This document shows, piece after piece, positions 1 to 8,459 of a stretch of DNA of 64,000 bases. The notes beneath the pieces are model-generated. The model saw nothing but the letters and a program-made list of their open reading frames with translations, did not search any database and had not been told where the DNA came from. This DNA is from Streptomyces drozdowiczii. GTDB lineage: Bacteria; Actinomycetota; Actinomycetes; Streptomycetales; Streptomycetaceae. Position 1 is the first letter of the stretch, and each line of letters opens with the position of its first letter. Both the position numbers and the translations under genes were made by a program. The DNA lies in the NCBI RefSeq assembly GCF_026167665.1, contig NZ_CP098740.1, positions 2,480,001 through 2,544,000 on the forward strand, written 5' to 3'.

Positions 1-79
1 CGCCGCCACCGCAGGCAGTCGCAGCCAGGGCGATGATGGCCGCTCCCGCGACCCACTTGGCGCTCTTGGCACCACGCAT
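1..79 (-). CDS. N-terminus of a secreted lipoprotein (partial)
   Basis: Only the first 26 codons lie in the window. They read MRGAKSAKWVAGAA followed by a hydrophobic stretch and a Cys at residue 23 before a Gly run. This is a lipoprotein signal peptide: basic start, hydrophobic core, Cys followed by Gly. A clear ribosome binding site (GAGGA) precedes the ATG. Signal peptides of this form are typical of Streptomyces solute-binding lipoproteins of ABC importers, often peptide-binding ones, but the mature domain is outside the window, so the ligand cannot be named. The gene is transcribed leftwards out of the window. Confidence 0.7.
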   Translation of the reverse strand, partial: MRGAKSAKWVAGAAIIALAATACGGG

Positions 80-115
80 GGGTTTCCTCCTCATGAGTCC
101 ACTTTTGACTACAAG

Positions 116-170
116 AAGGGCACTGGGTCGATACACCGACACCCCTGACGGTGATCGTTTCAGTGCCCTT
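116..170 (-). promoter_or_regulatory. long hairpin in the leader of the lipoprotein gene
   Basis: Perfect 10-base arms (116-125 and 161-170) enclose a second stem (129-138 with 149-157, one bulged base). The hairpin ends 37 bases upstream of the ATG at 79. It is not followed by a T run on the minus strand, so it is more likely a leader RNA structure or operator than a terminator. The function is inference. Confidence 0.4.
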
Positions 171-447
171 AGTGTGCTCGTGAGTCGGCGCACTCCCCAC
201 GGTGCGTGACCCATTGACCCGAGCTCAATGGAGCCAACTATTAAGTACGACTGGGCCGTAAACCACACTTAAAGGGTCTCGGTTTGACAACATCCGACCC
301 TTGCGCGGACCAAAATCCGGACAAAGTGATCCCAGACAGACACCCCCGAAACGGACTGTTAACACATGTTTCGGAGAGCAACCTCCGATAATCGGACGTT
401 TCTGTCTCACATGCTGGTCAGGCAAGCCTAAAACCGGTTGACCACGG

Positions 448-482
448 CCCAGGGCCCCCACAGTGTCTGTGAGGGCCCTGGG
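448..482 (-). terminator. hairpin terminator after typA
   Basis: Ten-base perfect outer stem (448-457 with 473-482) continued by five more pairs (459-463 with 467-471) around a 3-base loop. It lies 59 bases past the typA stop. Confidence 0.75.
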
Positions 483-540
483 GCACGGCAATGCCTGGAG
501 CTGACGGATCGTCGACCGGAAATCGCCTACCGGCGCCGGC

Positions 541-2448
541 TCAGCCGTGCTTGGCGCGCGAGGCGGTGCGGCTGCGCTCCTTCTGGTCGAGGACGACCTT
601 GCGGATGCGGACGGCCTCCGGGGTCACCTCGACGCACTCGTCGTCGCGGCAGAACTCCAGGGACTGCTCCAGGGAGAGCTTGCGCGGCGGGACGATCGCC
701 TCGAACGAGTCGGCCGACGAGGACCGCATGTTCGTGAGCTTCTTCTCCTTGGTGATGTTCACGTCCATGTCGTCGGAGCGCGAGTTCTCGCCGACGATCA
801 TGCCCTCGTACACCTCGGTGCCGGGGTCGGTGAACAGCACGCCGCGCTCCTGGAGGTTCGTCATCGCGAAGGCGGTGACGGCACCGGCGCGGTCGGCGAC
901 CAGCGAGCCGTTGTTACGGGTCGTCAGGGTGCCGAACCACGGCTCGTGGCCCTCGTGGATGGAGTGCGCGATACCCGTACCGCGGGTGTTCGTCAGGAAC
1001 TCCGTACGGAAGCCGATGAGGCCGCGGGACGGGACGACGAACTCCATGCGGACCCAGCCGGAGCCGTGGTTCGACATGTTGTCCATGCGGCCCTTGCGGA
1101 CGCCCATGAGCTGCGTGACGGCGCCCATGTGCTCCTCGGGCACGTCGATCGTCATGCGCTCGACGGGCTCGTACGTCTTGCCCTCGACGTCCTTCGTGAC
1201 CACCTGGGGCTTGCCGATGGTCATCTCGAAGCCCTCGCGGCGCATCTGCTCGACCAGGATGGCCAGCGCCAGCTCACCGCGGCCCTGCACCTCCCAGGCG
1301 TCGGGGCGCTCGGTGTCCAGGACGCGCAGCGAGACGTTACCGATCAGCTCGCGGTCCAGGCGGTCCTTGACCTGGCGGGCGGTGACCTTGCGGTCCTTGA
1401 CCGCGGCCTTGGCGTCCGCGCCCTTGCCGGTGCCGCCCCGGCCGACCAGCGGCGAGGTGTTGGTGCCGATGGTCATGGAGATCGCGGGCTCGTCCACCGT
1501 GATCAGGGGCAGCGCGACCGGGTTCTCCGGGTCGGCGAGCGTCTCACCGATCATGATCTCCGGGATACCGGCGACGGCGCAGATGTCACCGGGGCCGGCC
1601 ACCTCGGCGGGCTTGCGGGTGAGCGCCTCGGTCATCATCAGCTCGGTGATGCGCACGTTCTGGATGGAGCCGTCGCGCTTGATCCAGGCGACCGTCTGGC
1701 CCTTGCGCAGCTCGCCCTGCTCGACGCGCAGGAGCGCGATACGGCCGAGGAAGTTGTCGGCGTCGAGGTTGGTGACGTGGGCCTGGAGCGGCGCGCCCTC
1801 CTCGTACGTCGGGGCCGGGACGTGCTCCAGGATCGCGGAGAAGAACGGCTCCAGGTTGGTGGAGTCCGCCGGGACGGTGCCGTCCTCCGGCTTGGTCAGC
1901 GAGGCGATGCCGTCACGGCCGCACGCGTAGACGATCGGGAACTCGATCTGCTCCTCGTCCGCGTCCAGGTCGAGGAAGAGGTCGTACGTCTCGTTGACGA
2001 CCTCGTCGATCCGGGAGTCGGGCCGGTCCGTCTTGTTGATGCACAGGATGACGGGCAGCCGCTGCTGGAGCGCCTTGCGCAGCACGAAGCGGGTCTGCGG
2101 GAGCGGGCCCTCGGAGGCGTCGACCAGAAGCACCACCGCGTCCACCATCGACAGGCCGCGCTCGACCTCGCCACCGAAGTCGGCGTGGCCGGGGGTGTCG
2201 ATGATGTTGATGGTGATGACGTCGCCGCCATCCTTGGGGTGGTACTTCACGGCCGTGTTCTTGGCCAGGATCGTGATGCCCTTCTCACGCTCCAGGTCGT
2301 TCGAGTCCATCATGCGGTCGTCGAGCGACTCGGCGGCGTGCGCGGCGAAGGAGCCGGCCTGCTTGAGCATGGCATCGACGATGGTCGTCTTGCCGTGGTC
2401 GACGTGGGCGACGATGGCTACGTTACGGATGTCGTGGCGCGTGGGCAT
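541..2448 (-). CDS. typA: TypA/BipA translational GTPase
   Basis: 635 residues, the normal length for TypA. TypA is a ribosome-associated GTPase of the EF-G family, needed for ribosome assembly or translation under stress. The G1 loop AHVDHGKTT is at residues 14-22. The switch region LEREKGITI, the DTPGH G3 motif and the NKTDRPD G4 motif follow. Elongation-factor domains II, III and V and the TypA-specific C-terminal part (VPEEHMGAV to PRKLSLEQ) follow in order. The start is the ATG at 2448, where MPTRHDIRN begins; the frame stays open upstream but that part overlaps the next gene antisense and is not protein-like. A strong hairpin terminator follows the stop. Confidence 0.96.
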   Translation of the reverse strand: MPTRHDIRNVAIVAHVDHGKTTIVDAMLKQAGSFAAHAAESLDDRMMDSNDLEREKGITILAKNTAVKYHPKDGGDVITINIIDTPGHADFGGEVERGLSMVDAVVLLVDASEGPLPQTRFVLRKALQQRLPVILCINKTDRPDSRIDEVVNETYDLFLDLDADEEQIEFPIVYACGRDGIASLTKPEDGTVPADSTNLEPFFSAILEHVPAPTYEEGAPLQAHVTNLDADNFLGRIALLRVEQGELRKGQTVAWIKRDGSIQNVRITELMMTEALTRKPAEVAGPGDICAVAGIPEIMIGETLADPENPVALPLITVDEPAISMTIGTNTSPLVGRGGTGKGADAKAAVKDRKVTARQVKDRLDRELIGNVSLRVLDTERPDAWEVQGRGELALAILVEQMRREGFEMTIGKPQVVTKDVEGKTYEPVERMTIDVPEEHMGAVTQLMGVRKGRMDNMSNHGSGWVRMEFVVPSRGLIGFRTEFLTNTRGTGIAHSIHEGHEPWFGTLTTRNNGSLVADRAGAVTAFAMTNLQERGVLFTDPGTEVYEGMIVGENSRSDDMDVNITKEKKLTNMRSSSADSFEAIVPPRKLSLEQSLEFCRDDECVEVTPEAVRIRKVVLDQKERSRTASRAKHG

Positions 2449-2588
2449 GGTGTGGCTTGCGCTTCTCTCGGATCGGGGATTCAGGCGCCTGGGTCGGTCT
2501 TGAGTCCTCGTACGCCCGCCGGGCGGACGCGCCACGGCTACTCCCATGGTACGGGCCCGGCGGGTGGAGGGCTTCCCGGCCGGGGCCC

Positions 2589-3281
2589 TCAGGCGGGGCA
2601 GGACAGTCTGAACGCCTCGTGGGCGGCGGCCGAAGCCGTCCTGTCCAGCGGTTCCTCGCAGCTGATGAGTCCGCCGCCCGAGCTGCCCCAGGTGACCACG
2701 TGCCCCGTGGTCGCCCTCCGGCCCCCACCGCTTCCGCAGGTGTACCGGAAGTCCGTCTCGACCAGGCGCACGAAGCTGAAGTAGGCCAGCCGGAGGGTGC
2801 GGCCCGAGGCGCCGACCTCGCCGCCGCCCGAGTCGATCTCCGCGTACTGCCCCGGTTCGGCGAGCCCCGAGCCCGCCTCCGGGTCCTCGTCCTTCTCCGC
2901 GAACCCGAGGCGCACGCTCAGCGCGAAGAGCACCTCCCGCTGGTCCGGCCGCGGGCCCTGGAAGTCCAGGGACGCCTGGTCCGTACGCAGCCGTCGGACG
3001 GGCTCGGTCAGCTTGACCATCGTGTGGGACTTGCCCGGGATGCGCTGCGGGGCGGCGAGCCCGTTCAGCACGGATTGGTCCCGCAGGTTGAACCAGGTGT
3101 ACGTGCCGCCCCGGCACGCCCGCTGCTCCCGGGCGACGGTCTTGTCCGCCGCCGCCTTCGATGATCCGGCCGGGGCCGGCTCGTCGGCCGCCCCGTCGTG
3201 CGGCGTCGAGGTGCAGCCCCCGACGAGGAGGCCCGCCGCCATCATGACCGCAGCCGTGGTGACCGCTCGTGTCCGCTTCAT
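2589..3281 (-). CDS. small secreted lipoprotein, unknown function
   Basis: 230 residues. The signal peptide MKRTRAVTTAAVMMAAGLLVGGC has a lipobox ending at Cys23, so the mature protein should be anchored on the outer face of the membrane. The mature part has Cys residues near RACRGG, YTCGS and the C-terminal LSCPA that could form disulphides, but no catalytic motif I recognise. The ATG at 3281 is chosen because a GGGGGCGGG ribosome binding site precedes it and the signal peptide starts there. It lies 140 bases upstream of typA and reads the same way, but nothing links the two functionally. Function unknown. Confidence 0.8.
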   Translation of the reverse strand: MKRTRAVTTAAVMMAAGLLVGGCTSTPHDGAADEPAPAGSSKAAADKTVAREQRACRGGTYTWFNLRDQSVLNGLAAPQRIPGKSHTMVKLTEPVRRLRTDQASLDFQGPRPDQREVLFALSVRLGFAEKDEDPEAGSGLAEPGQYAEIDSGGGEVGASGRTLRLAYFSFVRLVETDFRYTCGSGGGRRATTGHVVTWGSSGGGLISCEEPLDRTASAAAHEAFRLSCPA

Positions 3282-3398
3282 GGTCCCGCCCCCGTGGTCC
3301 GTTCTTCCGGTGGAATTCACCGGTGGTCACGGACCACGGTTGCCGTAACGGGCTTCACGGACAAGTGACTTGAGCAGTTCCAGAGGTGCGGATATCGG

Positions 3399-5714
3399 CT
3401 ACTTCCTCCGGTCGGCCGGAGCACCCGCCGCCTGCGGGGCCTTGTAGCCGATGTCCTGGTAGTGCGGCACCCCGAGGCCGAAGGCGCCGACGTTCACGAG
3501 TTGCTTGCCGGTGGCGACGAGCTGGGGGCGCTGGAAGAGGGGAATCGATCCCGCGGCGGCCCAGATCCGGGCGTCCGCCTTCCGCATGAGGTCCTGGGCG
3601 GCCTTCTCGTCCAGCTCCGACGCGGCCTGGTCGAAGAGCTGGTCGATGTGGTCCGTGCCGACCCGGGTGTAGTTCTGCTCCACGAGCAGCGAACCGTCGG
3701 ACGCGGGCAGCGGCTTGGCGAAGATCGGGCGGTCGTCGGTGGCCGGGTAGGCGGTGGCGGGCCAGGAGTACAGGGCCATGTCGTAATCGCCGGAGGCCAC
3801 GTGGTCGCGGAAGTAGCTGTCGTCGGAGACCTTGGTGATCTCGGTGCGGATGCCGATCGTGTCGAGCATCGCGGCGATCTTCTCGCCGACGCTGCGCAGT
3901 CCGGCCGAGCCGGGCCCGGACGGCAGGACGAAGCGCAGGCTCAGCGGCTTGCCGTTCTTGCCGAGCGGACCGCGCGCGGCGTCGGCCGCCTTGGCGGGCG
4001 CCGCGGTGCCCGCCGGGGCGTACGCTCCGGCGGCGCCCCCGGGCTGCCGGTCCTGGGCCCGGATCGCGTCCCGGGCGTCCTCCGACGTGCCCGTGGAGCC
4101 GAGGTGCCCGGCCTGGCGCAGCAGGGCGGCGCTCTGCGCGGCGGCGTCGGGGGCCGGGGCGAGGACGTGGGTGCCGCCGGGCTTGTCGTCGCCGACGATG
4201 TAGAGCCCGTCGTCGGCGGCGGGCTCGCCCGCGGCACGGTTCCCCTTGCCGTCGTCGGCCTCCTGGCCGGCGCTCCCCTTCTTCTCGGCGTCCTTGTCCT
4301 TCTTCTCGCCCTCGCTGCCGGCCTTGGTGCCGTCGCTCCGGCTGAGCGCGCCCTCGCGCGTCCAGCCCGCGTCGGCGAGCAGCGCCTGCGCCTGCGCGGT
4401 GTCCTGCTTGCCGAGCGCGTCGCTGCCGTCCCGGTACGCGGGCTGCCCGGCGACGGCGAGGTGGCTGCCGAGCGGCTGGGCGGGCAGTCCGAGCGGCTTG
4501 AGCACGGTGTCGGCCAGCTCCTGGCGGTCCAGGGCGCGGGCGACGGCCCGGCGCACCCGGTCGTCGGCGAGCGGTCCGGTCTCGCCGTTCAGCGCGAGCT
4601 GGGTGTAGGCGGGCTCCAGGGACTTGCGGACCACGAAGGCGCGCAGCCCGCTCTGCTCGGTGGCGTACGCGTCGGCGGCCCTGGCCTTGTCGTCCCGGGC
4701 CTCCTGCTCCTCCTCGGCCGCCTCCTCGTCGGTGCCGTGCGCCACGGCCCAGGAGCGCAGGGCGTCCGCCGGGCTCTGCGCGGCGCCGGGGCCATGGGCG
4801 GGCGGTGCGCCTGCCGCGCCCTCGCGGGCCGCCTGGGCGATGCGGTGGGCGGTGGTGGAGTCGATGTCGGCGATGTCGACGGCACCCTCGGCCAGCGCGT
4901 CGGTGCGCTCCTCGGGCTTGACGGCCTTGAAGACCAGCGAGTCCAGCTTGGCGCGGCCGCCCCACCAGCGCGGGTCGCGGGTCAGCGTGACGGACCCGGC
5001 CTTCTTGTCCACCTCGCGCAGCCGGAAGGGCCCGGCGGTCGCCTTGAGGGTGGTGCGGGCGCCGTCGTTGAAGGCGTCCGGGGAGCCCGTGACCTGCTTC
5101 GGGTAGAGGGGCGAGAACAGCGAGCGCCAGTCCGCGTACGGCTTGGCGAAGGTGACCTTGACCTCCAGGTCGTCGTGGCCGCGCTCGATCTTCTCGATGC
5201 GTTCGTAGCCGGCGTTGCGGGCGGTCCAGAACGCGGAGTCCTTGCCGCTCAGCGCCCGCCACTGGGCGACGAAGTCCGGGGCGCCGATGCCGCGGCCGTC
5301 GCTCCAGACGGCCTGCTGGTTGAGCCGGTAGACGACGACCTGGCGGGGCTCGGTCTCGGTCACCTTGGCGGATTCGAGGTAGTCCGGGTTGAGCTGCGGC
5401 CGGCCCTGGGCGTCGAGCGGGAAGAGCGTCGGCAGCAGGGCCCCGGTGATCCGGGTGGTGGCGCTGTCGGCGTCCGCCTGGAAGGCGTTGAAGGTGGCGG
5501 GGAGCGCGTCGATCGCCCAGGTGACCTTGCCCCCGTCGGCGACCTGGGCGCGGGCGGCGCGGGCCACGTCCTGCGGTACGGCGGCGACGGCCGCGGTGTC
5601 CTTCCCGTCCGAGCTGCATCCGGCCAGCGCCGGGAGGGTGAGGACGCCTGCGGTGAGGAGGGCGGGGATGCGCCTCTTTCGGGCCGTCCCGCGCGGGACT
5701 CCGACGTGGGACAT
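3399..5714 (-). CDS. peptide ABC transporter substrate-binding lipoprotein (family 5) with large inserts
   Basis: 771 residues. Lipobox LAGC at residues 30-33, then a family 5 (DppA/OppA-like) extracellular binding domain: TWAIDALPATFNAF near residue 65, the strand ALLPTLFPLD, and late motifs such as YFRDHVASGDYDMALYSW. The fold normally takes about 500-560 residues. This protein is about 200 longer because of Ala/Glu/Lys/Asp/Gly-rich, probably disordered inserts near residues 290-345 and 430-560. A GGAGG site precedes the ATG. No permease or ATPase gene adjoins it, so it is either an orphan binding protein that feeds a distant permease or a receptor. Confidence 0.88.
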   Translation of the reverse strand: MSHVGVPRGTARKRRIPALLTAGVLTLPALAGCSSDGKDTAAVAAVPQDVARAARAQVADGGKVTWAIDALPATFNAFQADADSATTRITGALLPTLFPLDAQGRPQLNPDYLESAKVTETEPRQVVVYRLNQQAVWSDGRGIGAPDFVAQWRALSGKDSAFWTARNAGYERIEKIERGHDDLEVKVTFAKPYADWRSLFSPLYPKQVTGSPDAFNDGARTTLKATAGPFRLREVDKKAGSVTLTRDPRWWGGRAKLDSLVFKAVKPEERTDALAEGAVDIADIDSTTAHRIAQAAREGAAGAPPAHGPGAAQSPADALRSWAVAHGTDEEAAEEEQEARDDKARAADAYATEQSGLRAFVVRKSLEPAYTQLALNGETGPLADDRVRRAVARALDRQELADTVLKPLGLPAQPLGSHLAVAGQPAYRDGSDALGKQDTAQAQALLADAGWTREGALSRSDGTKAGSEGEKKDKDAEKKGSAGQEADDGKGNRAAGEPAADDGLYIVGDDKPGGTHVLAPAPDAAAQSAALLRQAGHLGSTGTSEDARDAIRAQDRQPGGAAGAYAPAGTAAPAKAADAARGPLGKNGKPLSLRFVLPSGPGSAGLRSVGEKIAAMLDTIGIRTEITKVSDDSYFRDHVASGDYDMALYSWPATAYPATDDRPIFAKPLPASDGSLLVEQNYTRVGTDHIDQLFDQAASELDEKAAQDLMRKADARIWAAAGSIPLFQRPQLVATGKQLVNVGAFGLGVPHYQDIGYKAPQAAGAPADRRK

Positions 5715-5881
5715 GGCTGATACCTCCGGGGACGGCCCGGCCCGCACCGGGATGGGCCTGATTGAGCGTTTTTGGTGGCATTTGCAGTTGATCACACTGG
5801 TTCCGCCCCTCCACTCAAAACGCCCTCGCGCGGGAACGCCGTGCCGACACGGCGGGTACGCCCCGAAGCCCACCCGTACGG

Positions 5882-5917
5882 CGGAGCGCCGCGGCCCGGG
5901 TGGGCCGCGGCGCTCCG
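5882..5917 (-). terminator. hairpin terminator of the marR operon
   Basis: Sixteen-base perfect inverted repeat (5882-5897 with 5902-5917), 4-base loop, 19 bases past the stop of the isochorismatase-like gene. Confidence 0.8.
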
Positions 5918-5935
5918 TCCTGTGCGCGGGTCCGG

Positions 5936-6487
5936 TCAGCCGAGGAGCTTGACGATCTCGTCGGTCGTGCCGGTCTCGCCGAGGCGCGGGAAGATCCGCT
6001 GGAGGCTGTTGTCGTGGGCCTCGCCGCTCATGTCGGTCATCGCGTCCGTGGCGAGCGTGACGTGGTAGCCGTGCTCGTGCGCGGAGCGGGCGGTGGACTC
6101 GACGCCGATGCTGGTCGCGATGCCGGCCACCACGACCTGGGTGACGCCCCGGCGGCGCAGCTGGAGGTCGAGGTCGGTGCCGTAGAAGGCGCCCCACTGC
6201 TGCTTGGTGACGATGATGTCGCCCTCGGCCGGGCCCATCTCGGGCACGATCTCGGCCCAGTCGGCGGCCGGCTTCCCGGACCGGGCCGGGCCCTCGTTGC
6301 GGCCGGGGGCGCCGCCGGTGACGCGGACGAGGACCACGGGCAGGCCCTTGGCCCGGAAGGCGTCGGCGAGGGTCGCCGCGTTGGCGATGACGTCGGCGGA
6401 GGGGTGGGCGGTGGGCAGGGCGGTGATGCCCTTCTGGAGGTCGACGACGATCAGCGCGGTGTTGGGGTCGAGGACGGTGGCGGTCAT
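5936..6487 (-). CDS. isochorismatase-family hydrolase lacking the usual cysteine
   Basis: 183 residues, full length for the family. The N-terminal strand ALIVVDLQKG places the conserved Asp at residue 16, and a Lys is at 95 in TKQQWGAF. The nucleophile loop reads GIATSIGVES, so Gly128 stands where nicotinamidases and carbamoyl hydrolases have Cys. True isochorismatases such as EntB also lack that Cys and cleave a vinyl ether using the Asp and Lys. The substrate here is therefore more likely non-amide, but is unknown. Third gene of the marR-MFS operon, 33 bases after the transporter, with an AAGGAG site before the ATG and a strong terminator after the stop. Confidence 0.88.
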   Translation of the reverse strand: MTATVLDPNTALIVVDLQKGITALPTAHPSADVIANAATLADAFRAKGLPVVLVRVTGGAPGRNEGPARSGKPAADWAEIVPEMGPAEGDIIVTKQQWGAFYGTDLDLQLRRRGVTQVVVAGIATSIGVESTARSAHEHGYHVTLATDAMTDMSGEAHDNSLQRIFPRLGETGTTDEIVKLLG

Positions 6488-6520
6488 GGTGGTGCTCCTT
6501 GGGGTGGTGCTTGCGGGGAA

Positions 6521-7942
6521 TCAGGTACGCCCGCGCAGGGCGCGGTCGGTGACGGTGAGGACGATGAGCAGGACGCCCAGGACGGCGGCGACGGCGGCCA
6601 TCAGGTGCAGTCCCCGGTCGCCGGCCGACTGTCCGTAGGCCAGGGCGATGAGGCTGGAGGCGGTGATCGCCCCGATGTACTGGGCGGTGCGCTGGAGGCC
6701 GGCGGCCGAGCCGACGGATGCGGGCGGCGCGAAGGCCTGCACGGCCGCCTGGTTGCTGGTGCCGATGAGCCCTTGCGGGATGCCGAAGCAGGCACCGGCG
6801 AGCAGCAGCACGGCGACCGGTGCGTCGCCGGACAGCAGGAAGAGCATTCCGGCCCCGGCGGTGAGCAGGACGCAGGCCAGGACGAGCGGGCCCCGGATGC
6901 CCTTCGTACGGGCGCCGAGCAGCGAGCACACCAGCGCGGCGACGGACATCGGCAGCATGAGGAGTCCGGTGTGCCCGGAGGAGTAGCCCCGGGCCTCCTC
7001 CAGCCACTGCGTGTATCCGTACATCACGCAGTAGATCAGCAGGTAGCTGATGCCGTGCCGGAGGTACGTACGGGAGAGCGCGCCGTTGCGCGCGAGCATC
7101 CGCAGATCGATGAAGGGGGCGGGGGCCCGCAGCTGCCACCACACGAGGGCGGCGCCCAGCGCGGCGAACGGCGCGAGCAGCCACCACATCGGGTGCGCGA
7201 GGTCGAGCAGGAAGAAGACCAGGACGGTGAGCGCGGTCGCGAACAGGCCGATGCCGAGCGGGTCGAGCCCGAGCCGGGGCGCCGGGCCGCCGGTCGCCCG
7301 GGCGCGCGGCGGGTCGGCCGGGATCCAGAGCAGCGCCGCGCCGAGGGCGATCAGCGCCACGGGCACGTTGACGGCGAAGATGCCGCGCCAGCCGGCCGTC
7401 ATGACGAGCAGTCCGCCGAGCGTGGGCCCGACCGCCGCGCTGCCGAGCGCGGCGAAGGAGAGCCGGGCCAGCACCGGGCGCGGGGTCGGCCGCCCGATCC
7501 GGGCCGACTCGTCGCGCAGCACCGCCATCGCGGCCGGGTAGGCCGCCGACGTACCGATGCCGAGCAGCAGCCGCGACACGATCAGCTGGCCGAAGCCCTG
7601 CGCGAAGGTGCCGACCAGGCCGGAGGCGATGACCACGACCAGCCCGGCGAGGAAGACCCGGCGCGGCCCGAGGACGTCGGCGAGCCGGCCCAGAACGGGC
7701 TGGGCGACGGCGCTGGCGAGGTAGAGGACGGAGATCAGCCAGGCGGTGTCGGCGGCGCCGACGGAGAAGTGGTGCCCGATCGCCACCAGCGCGGTGGAGA
7801 TCATCGTGGTGTTCAGCGGGTTGAGCAGCGAGCCGAGCAGCAGCGGCGCGGTGAGCCGGGCGCTGAAGCCGGGGTCGGGCGCCGTCCGCTCCGGGCGGGC
7901 CGCCGCGCGTACCGCCCCGGGGAGCACTTCGCGAGCGGTCAC
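6521..7942 (-). CDS. MFS drug-efflux transporter (DHA2/EmrB-QacA type)
   Basis: 473 residues with about 14 hydrophobic segments, typical of proton-driven multidrug exporters of the DHA2 family. The segment around PLNTTMISTALVAIGHHF and the GRLADVLGPRRVFLAG loop between helices 2 and 3 match the family. The start is the GTG at 7942: it overlaps the TGA of the upstream marR gene by four bases (GTGA), so the two are translationally coupled. Exporter plus MarR regulator is a standard arrangement in which the exporter is derepressed by a toxic phenolic or similar ligand. Confidence 0.93.
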   Translation of the reverse strand: MTAREVLPGAVRAAARPERTAPDPGFSARLTAPLLLGSLLNPLNTTMISTALVAIGHHFSVGAADTAWLISVLYLASAVAQPVLGRLADVLGPRRVFLAGLVVVIASGLVGTFAQGFGQLIVSRLLLGIGTSAAYPAAMAVLRDESARIGRPTPRPVLARLSFAALGSAAVGPTLGGLLVMTAGWRGIFAVNVPVALIALGAALLWIPADPPRARATGGPAPRLGLDPLGIGLFATALTVLVFFLLDLAHPMWWLLAPFAALGAALVWWQLRAPAPFIDLRMLARNGALSRTYLRHGISYLLIYCVMYGYTQWLEEARGYSSGHTGLLMLPMSVAALVCSLLGARTKGIRGPLVLACVLLTAGAGMLFLLSGDAPVAVLLLAGACFGIPQGLIGTSNQAAVQAFAPPASVGSAAGLQRTAQYIGAITASSLIALAYGQSAGDRGLHLMAAVAAVLGVLLIVLTVTDRALRGRT

Positions 7943-8391
7943 GAACCGACCAGGCGTTCGATGAGGGCCGCGGCCTCGGCGACCGCCCGCCGCTCGTGCC
8001 CGTCCAGCTCGGCGGCGACGGCCTCGGCCAGCCAGTTCCGCTTGGCGGCCCGGACGTCGGCGAGGGTGGTGCGCCCGGCGTCCGTGATCGACATGACGGA
8101 CTTCCGCCCGTCGGCCGGGTCCGGCGCCCGCTCGACAAGACCCTGCGTCTCCAGCGCGCCCAGGGTCAGCCGCATGGACTGCGGGCGTACGAATTCGGCG
8201 CGGGCCAGGTCCGCGGTGGTCGCGGCGCCCCCGTCGTCCAGCCGGGCGAGGACCGAGCGCTGGGTCGGCGTCAGCAGCGACTCCGACGAGGAGGAACGCA
8301 GCCGCCGCAGCAGTCGGCCGACGACGGCGGCCAGCTGGTTCGCCACCTCTTCGGCCGTGGGGTCGGGGACCGCCCCGGATGATTGCGTCAT
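7939..8391 (-). CDS. MarR-family transcriptional regulator
   Basis: 150 residues. Winged helix: TPTQRSVLARLDDGG, the recognition helix region VRPQSMRLTLGALETQGL, and the wing with the conserved PADGRKSVMSIT motif. It should repress its own operon, which includes the exporter and the isochorismatase-like hydrolase. A nested palindrome at 8406-8443, just upstream of its ATG, is the likely operator. Start ATG at 8391 with a GGTGA site. Confidence 0.93.
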   Translation of the reverse strand: MTQSSGAVPDPTAEEVANQLAAVVGRLLRRLRSSSSESLLTPTQRSVLARLDDGGAATTADLARAEFVRPQSMRLTLGALETQGLVERAPDPADGRKSVMSITDAGRTTLADVRAAKRNWLAEAVAAELDGHERRAVAEAAALIERLVGS

Positions 8392-8405
8392 ACATTCACC
8401 GTACG

Positions 8406-8443
8406 AGAACGACAGGCCACCTTGCAAGGCAGCCTGTCGTTCT
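8406..8443. promoter_or_regulatory. nested palindrome, probable MarR operator
   Basis: Perfect 12-base arms (8406-8417 and 8432-8443) enclose a second perfect 10-base palindrome, CCTTGCAAGG (8420-8429). It starts 15 bases upstream of marR and 17 bases beyond the stop of the esterase gene, so it may also serve as the esterase terminator. Confidence 0.55.
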
Positions 8444-8459
8444 TCTCCTATCAGTCGAG

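Larger units (their letters stand above)
80..540. other. 461-base intergenic region
   Basis: No convincing gene. It is AT-richer than its surroundings. It holds a long hairpin close to the lipoprotein gene (116-170), two TGACCC repeats 8 bases apart (207-212 and 215-220), and the typA terminator (448-482). A reading frame at 225-491 on the minus strand runs through the terminator and has atypical codon use. Confidence 0.6.

Noticed and set aside
225..491. 88-residue frame on the minus strand before typA
   Set aside because: It runs through the typA terminator hairpin, has a Pro/Gly/Arg/Cys-scattered sequence with no domain, and atypical codon use.
547..2784. Long plus-strand frame across typA
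   Set aside because: Antisense shadow caused by GC-rich codons; the minus strand encodes an unmistakable TypA.
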